Shown here piece by piece: positions 59,301-64,000 of a stretch of 64,000 nucleotides of DNA. The notes below the pieces were generated by a model. The model saw nothing but the letters and a program-made list of their open reading frames with translations. It searched no databases and was not told the origin of the DNA. Location: positions 310,001 to 374,000 of the forward strand of contig JAFCMP010000135.1 of NCBI GenBank assembly GCA_017506865.1, read 5' to 3'. This DNA is from Tribonema minus (Eukaryota; Sar; Xanthophyceae; Tribonematales; Tribonemataceae). Made by a program: the position numbers and the translations under genes. The number at the start of each line of letters is the position of its first letter. The stretch's first letter is position 1.

Positions 59301-62300
59301 CTACACTTACAGCGGCAGCGCCCCTATCCGTGTATGCGGAGGCGGCCTTGCGCAATTTTGCCATCGCTCGGAGCCTGTCTTGAGCAGCGCGCTGACACAT
59401 TGGGAAAGAGGGAGCAAGCGGCGAGCAGTATTGGTGCGTCAAGTCTGACAGGCTTGATTGTTTTTGTTATGCTAGCCTCGGATCCAATACAAGGCACACC
59501 GCCTGCTCCTGCTACGCAGCCAATTGCTATCTGATGGGACTGGTGCCAATGTGAAGCACTCAGCAGTAGGTTGGTGAGCACTGCTGGCATGAAGAAAGCT
59601 CACATGGGCAGTGTGGTTGGTGATTCAACAATGGTGGTGAGGCTAGGTCTACAGTATTGGATACTGCTTTCCTTCTTGGTCATTGTAGATGGCCGATGCA
59701 GGCGTGGCCTCGCAGTATCAACAAGCTTCCAAGAGCAGCCGACTGACCACGTGCGCAATCAGCGTTAGCCGTGGGTAGCCACTGAAGCCAATGCGCTCCA
59801 TCCCGTTTATTTTCGATCAATGCTCCTGTGCACACCCCAGTTCGCCCCATGCCGCATTGTACAAGCTGTCGTGTACCAACTGCTCAAATACACCATGTTG
59901 AGATGGTGCCTGTCGCATAAGGATGGCGGTGATGCTCCCGTCGCGCTGGCAGTGCATCATGGCATCACTTCGTAACTTTCTCTAGCACTACCAGTAGGCG
60001 CCCAGCATAGAAGTCGCCATGCCGTGTACTTGCACATAGTGCTCCGATGGACGCCATGGCCCGTGCTTTACACAGTTGTTTGAAGGTGCGCCAAAATATC
60101 TGTGGCGCTGCTGACGCCACCAACGCACCTTTGCAGCAGCTGTTTCCGCACCAGGGGCGGACCCGACGGTGTCCTGAGCCTGTGGCGTGCAGTGCGTAGG
60201 TAGGTGTTGAGTACTTTGAGTATAGACTTGGGGAGGAGTGGCATATGCTTTCAGCATCTAAGCTTAGTAGATTAGGTGGTTCAGCTGGTGCGTGGAACTC
60301 TGTATGCTCAAGCTGGCTCGGCGGCTTAGCAGTGGACAAATGTGATTGACCAGCCCTTGAGTGAATGTACACGTGCACAAATCTGTCAGCACTCATGACA
60401 ATGCTCAGCGTCAACGGATGCGCAAATTAGTGCGTCAGTTCTGAACTTACAGACTTCAGGCAAGTTTTGCACCTGCAACAGAAAGTATGCCTAGCATAGA
60501 AAGGTGCTTTCGAGTAGCTCAAAGTTGCCCAGAACGGACAACATATTAACCATGTTTGAACAGAGGTATGAAAAGAAGGAATGCACTTTCAGTTTGCAGC
60601 TGATGGGGTTGTCCTGGTCATCGACCAACCGTACAATATTATGAGCTCTACGATCTTTTGATTTGTTTCCGATATGCTTAGCTGGCTCCTGAGCGTCTAC
60701 TCTTATTGCCTCGCGCCAGCTGCTGCGTGACGCTACATGCTGTGCGTGTTCTGGCCACCATCAATCAGAAATGGGGCACAGTGCTCAGTAGGTTTGAAAT
60801 AGGATTTCTGTATTTCGCAAGTATCAGTAAGCACAGGCAATATTGTTCAAGGCTTCCGAACTTGGAGTCGGTTGCCTCCAGTTGAAGCTTTAGGGCCGGC
60901 ATTAGAAACAAGTGCACTAACCGCCGAGGTTTTGGCGAGAGGCACCCAAGTGCTATGAGCGCGGACTTCCTGCTCCCAACCCACTGCCTGGCACACTACA
61001 CCATAGCATTTGCAGAGTCCCTCAATGAAGGTTAGACTCGTCAGATAAGAACGCTGCACAAAGTGCAGCTGAGCACTGCAAGTCTGTGCCGCCGGCCTCA
61101 ATCACACAACAGCTCCCGACAAGCATTGGTGTTGGCATTCTTTTTCCCAATTGGCTGTGGCGGGCTGTCAGCTAGGCTTGTGAAGTTACATCACTGCAGC
61201 GGAGCCACACTGTATTACCTCGCGTGTGGGAGGCTCAGCGCTTTTGGCATGCGATGCCCGCATGCCGCACGTGCTGCGCGTGGAGCAGCCGCTGCCGACC
61301 GACCGTCTGGCACACCGCTCAGCAGCGTCCGCGGCCTGCAGCAGCTTCAGCAGCACGCCCTTGCCCGCGAGCTTGGTGCCGTACACGTGCTGCAGCGCGT
61401 CTGCCTCCTCTTTGGACATCTGCGACGCGCGGCGCGAATGCGGGCGTTGGAGGCATTGCTCGCGCTATTTTCATGTCTGACCCTCGCGATGCGGGTAGGG
61501 GGGGCGAGGGATAGTGCAGACTGAACATGACCAGCACTTGGGTAGAGGGACTGTTTGCAGCGTATGAGTGGCAATGCGGGTAACGGGGCGAGTCACAGTG
61601 GAGGTTGGCGCCGTACGCATACTGCAGCACGTCCGCCTCCTCTTCGGACATCTGCGACGCGCGGCGCGAGTGCGGGCGTTTGAGGCAGTGCTCGCGCTGT
61701 TCAGGTCTCCCTCGCGATGCGGGTAGGGGGCGAGTGATAGTGCAGACTGAACATGACCAGCACTTGGGTAGAGGGACTGTTTGTAGCGTATGAGTGGCAA
61801 TGTGGGTAATGGGCGAGGCACAGTGGAGGCTGGACATGATCAGCGCGTAGCCAGGGGGGCTGTTTGCAGCGTATGCCTGGGGCAAGACAGCGCCTGCCCT
61901 GCTGAAGAAGTGCAGAAGGAGCGACCTGGAAAGTGAGCAACTTGACAATGCTGATGTGCATAGCTCCAGCATGCATCAGCGGAAAGAATATGTTGGAGAT
62001 GCAGGGTGTGTGTGGGTTGCGTTTGAAGCCGTTTCAGTGGGGAGAGTCGCAACGGAGACAGAACATGCCAGCACTCAGCCACAGGGGCAGTTCGCAGCGC
62101 GTGGTCAGTATAGTGCTGATCCATAGCTTGGCATCATGGGTCCCTTCAGGTATATGCTGCCACACATCAGGCGCAAAGCCCGCAGCTGCGGGTGCTAGTC
62201 AATGCAGGTGCTGCACGCAAAAGTGCCGCTCAGCAACGGCACGTGCGTACTGCAGCAGCTTCGGTAGTGTACTGTTGCCCGCTAGCTTGTGCCTCAACGC

Positions 62301-63272
62301 ACCCCCTCCCTCCTCAGTCATTGGCCTCAGACGCTGCGCGCAGCGTACGCAAATTTGCGTGCCTTGTCGATGACACTGTAGGCTTTTGCCGCATATGATG
62401 GGGATGCCGGCGGTCTCAACAGTGTGATGAATGGGGAGCGGCAATGCATTGTGCAGATGACAGCCTGGAAATACTATTGGAGTGGCAAGCCCCCATCTCC
62501 TTGAGCTCATGTGGATCACACGTGCTTCACAGAGCACGTCATTGTGTCACATACAGGAGGCTAGCAAGCATCTGGGACGTGAAGCGAGACCAGTTTTTTT
62601 TTTTGTTGTTGTAATGAAAGGCGGTAACTTGAGCAGGTTCGGAGTCCCTGCCTGCTCGCTGGCGCTAAGCGCTGGCCTGTGTTGGGCTCTCAAGTTAACA
62701 ACTGATATGTCCGCTGGTGTCTACATGTTGCGTTAGGCCTAGGGTTACAAACTGAAGGAAGAGACTGGTAGCAGCGCACGTGCTGTAGCATCAAAGATTG
62801 TGCAGCTTTAGCTCTATGCATCTGACTGTAAATTTGGTGGCGCGCTCAGCCATTTGCATCGCACGTGTCATTTGCATCGCACATGTCTGAGGGCAGTACG
62901 TAGAGTTCATCAAGTCTTCATGATGGAGAGGGTCAGCAGCAGCGCTGGTGGCTGCTGCTGACCAATGTGCTGCTGCATGTTCACATGTCAGAAGAAGCAC
63001 CCACATCGCGCCCTTGCTGGTTGGAGTCACTGCAGCGCTACTATTACTAGCAAAAAGTGCCCATTGTTTCCGCAGACGCAGACGACACAAGCAAGCAAAG
63101 ATGTGAAGCGTTGGAAGAAAGCGGTTCAAGAGAGCGATACTTTCTGCCTCATTGAGCTGCTTCTACGCACCTGCACAATGCAAGTGTCATCATCCGATGC
63201 TTGCTTCTTCATGACCACCCCCTTCACCCTCAGCGCCAGCTGCGCAAGAGCAGCGCTTCGGCCATCCCACTC
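50955..63272 (-). CDS. Long EF-hand protein, partial or open at both ends
   Basis: Predicted exons: 63272-63171, 61419-61219, 59391-59311, 58983-58822, 58050-57963, 56928-56823, 56507-56115, 55519-55399, 54839-54771, 52637-52529, 51669-51531 and tentatively 51099-50955. Phase is compatible throughout; those from 59391 to 55399 and at 52.6-51.5 kb are best. The clearest domain is a canonical EF-hand loop, DADGSGTVDGAE, within 58983-58822. Degenerate EF-like units follow or precede it: MSKEEADALQHVYGTKLAG; RQAGVDGHDLVDMFRQL; LSPFKASDALTCK; SADGAPGGTLDCRRFLRML. Basic helices (RAQRMAAYRRRYMKEH; RRARRRERRKQLLLQ), an acidic patch (GDSDDDD) and a proline run lie between them. This resembles large multi-EF-hand calcium-binding proteins. 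Neither the start nor the stop is located, and 54.8 and 51.1 kb are the weakest exons. An open frame at 53818-53414 could be another exon. Confidence 0.6.
55327..55362. repeat. Interstitial telomere-like repeat (CCCTAA)n, longest tract
   Basis: About six perfect CCCTAA units lie just past the donor of exon 55519-55399 in the transcribed direction. This is the longest such tract in the window and is intronic. Confidence 0.85.
55970..56010 (-). repeat. Donor-half copy of EF-hand gene exon 56507-56115
   Basis: gcgctcacctgtcccgcgcc repeats the exon end and GTGAGC donor found at 56108-56127, about 135 bp downstream of it. It is short but nearly exact, with further GC-rich similarity after it. Confidence 0.7.
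60637..60676 (-). repeat. Dispersed repeat family R1, copy 7 (end fragment)
   Basis: Only the terminal part, agctctacgatcttttgatt and tgtttcc, is present. It marks the same end as copies 1, 2 and 6. Confidence 0.5.
61445..62350 (-). repeat. Acceptor-half array of EF-hand gene exon 61419-61219
   Basis: A unit of roughly 200 bp is copied upstream of the live acceptor. The first copy (about 61610-61690) repeats the exon start almost exactly (MSEEEADVLQYAYGA against MSKEEADALQHVYGT). The filler gatagtgcagactgaacatg plus accagcacttgggtagagg occurs at 61511, 61735 and, decayed, 62060. A strongly diverged exon copy lies at about 62235-62345. Confidence 0.75.
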
Positions 63273-64000
63273 CTGCACGAGAGAGCGTGCACCACTCAAT
63301 CAATGTGAGAAGCAGTCATTGGTGCTGTCATTAGAGAAGTATGCACAGCAGCTGCTGATTTGTTTCCAGCACCTGTATCTGCTTGCCTACGCAGATGTCC
63401 CCGCATTGCTGCAGATGTCACCGCTTGCTGCAGATGCCAACAGCATAGAACTGGAAGACTGCTTTGCTGCTGAGATGAACAGCACTGAGAGCACACGCTC
63501 TGGCAGAAGCAAGTAAGTTTCGCCTAATGCATGGTTAGGCAATTACAATCAAGAATGCGATACGCAACAAGCGCAGCTCGTGGATGCAGCGTATTGCGTC
63601 TGAACCAAGTTCATGCAAAACTTGCTGTTTGCAATCCAGCTTGCCTCTGTGGGTGCCAGCCTCCAGGCGCCGATGGCCTGGTCCCAGTGCAGGCCAGAGG
63701 GTTCTGTCATTGCCTCTTAGCCACGATGCTACGGCGCCGAGCGCTGTTTTGAGAAAGCATGAACTTGAAACCCCCCCGCGAACGACAAGTTCAACCCGCG
63801 TGGTCGCGTGAGCTTCGCTCAGTCGGGCCAAGTCAGAGAACAGAGGGAGGGAATGTACGCGCATCCGCGCACACGGTTCTGCAGACTTTGCTGCGCACAA
63901 ATCAACGATCGTACTCGTTGCGTGGCAGTGGCTCTCATCCGATGAGTCATCGCAGCCTGAGAAACTGCACAGTTTGGCTGCAAGATCTCGCTTGCGGCAC
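63273..64000. other. Right edge, nothing firmly assigned
   Basis: This should hold further 5' exons of the EF-hand gene. Open frames exist on both strands, but none has splice borders and phase that I trust. Confidence 0.3.

Noticed and set aside
62965-63516. A 183-codon plus-strand open frame
   Set aside because: Its composition is not coding-like, and a phase-consistent minus-strand exon (63272-63171) lies beneath it.

Overview
This window is nuclear DNA from a eukaryote with large, intron-rich genes and GC-rich coding sequence. Exons are bounded by ordinary GT...AG introns, many donors read GTGCGT or GTGAGT, and exons carry long alanine/glycine runs. A pentatricopeptide (PPR) gene and a plastid-type CPBP membrane protease suggest a photosynthetic protist such as a stramenopile or related alga. 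That is an inference from gene content; no marker fixes the lineage.

Layout. 0.8-14.2 kb (minus): most of a PPR gene, continuing off the left edge. About 9.24-9.51 kb, inside one of its introns: an AT-rich fossil of a Rep gene from a circular ssDNA (CRESS-DNA) virus. 14.85-14.99 kb (plus): an orphan exon. 16.2-27.2 kb (minus): a CPBP (CAAX/Abi-type) intramembrane metalloprotease with two C-terminal EF-hands. 28.6-31.5 kb (plus): a MYND-finger gene with two in-frame stops. 32.89-33.61 kb: a non-autonomous hAT transposon with perfect 8-bp target duplications. 34.1-38.0 kb (plus): a two-HMG-box protein. 39.0-46.1 kb (plus): a five-repeat ankyrin protein. 47.9-49.9 kb (minus): a 208-residue protein I do not recognise. 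51-63.3 kb (minus): a long EF-hand gene, probably open at both ends.

I built the gene models by hand from splice sites and reading phase. Reading phase closes across every junction of the HMG, ankyrin, CPBP-EF, PPR and 208-residue genes. Many exons have no start codon, so a start-to-stop ORF search misses them.

The most unusual feature is structural. In at least five unrelated genes the introns contain minisatellite-like arrays whose units overlap a splice junction. Copies of the acceptor plus the first part of an exon lie in tandem upstream of that exon. Copies of the last part of an exon plus its donor lie in tandem downstream. Period is constant within an array (136, 117 or 200 bp) but differs between arrays, and copies decay away from the live exon. 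Much of the intron expansion here, and many decoy splice sites, come from this process. Other non-coding content is a dispersed repeat family (seven copies), short interstitial telomere-like repeats and an inverted repeat. The genes show no shared pathway.
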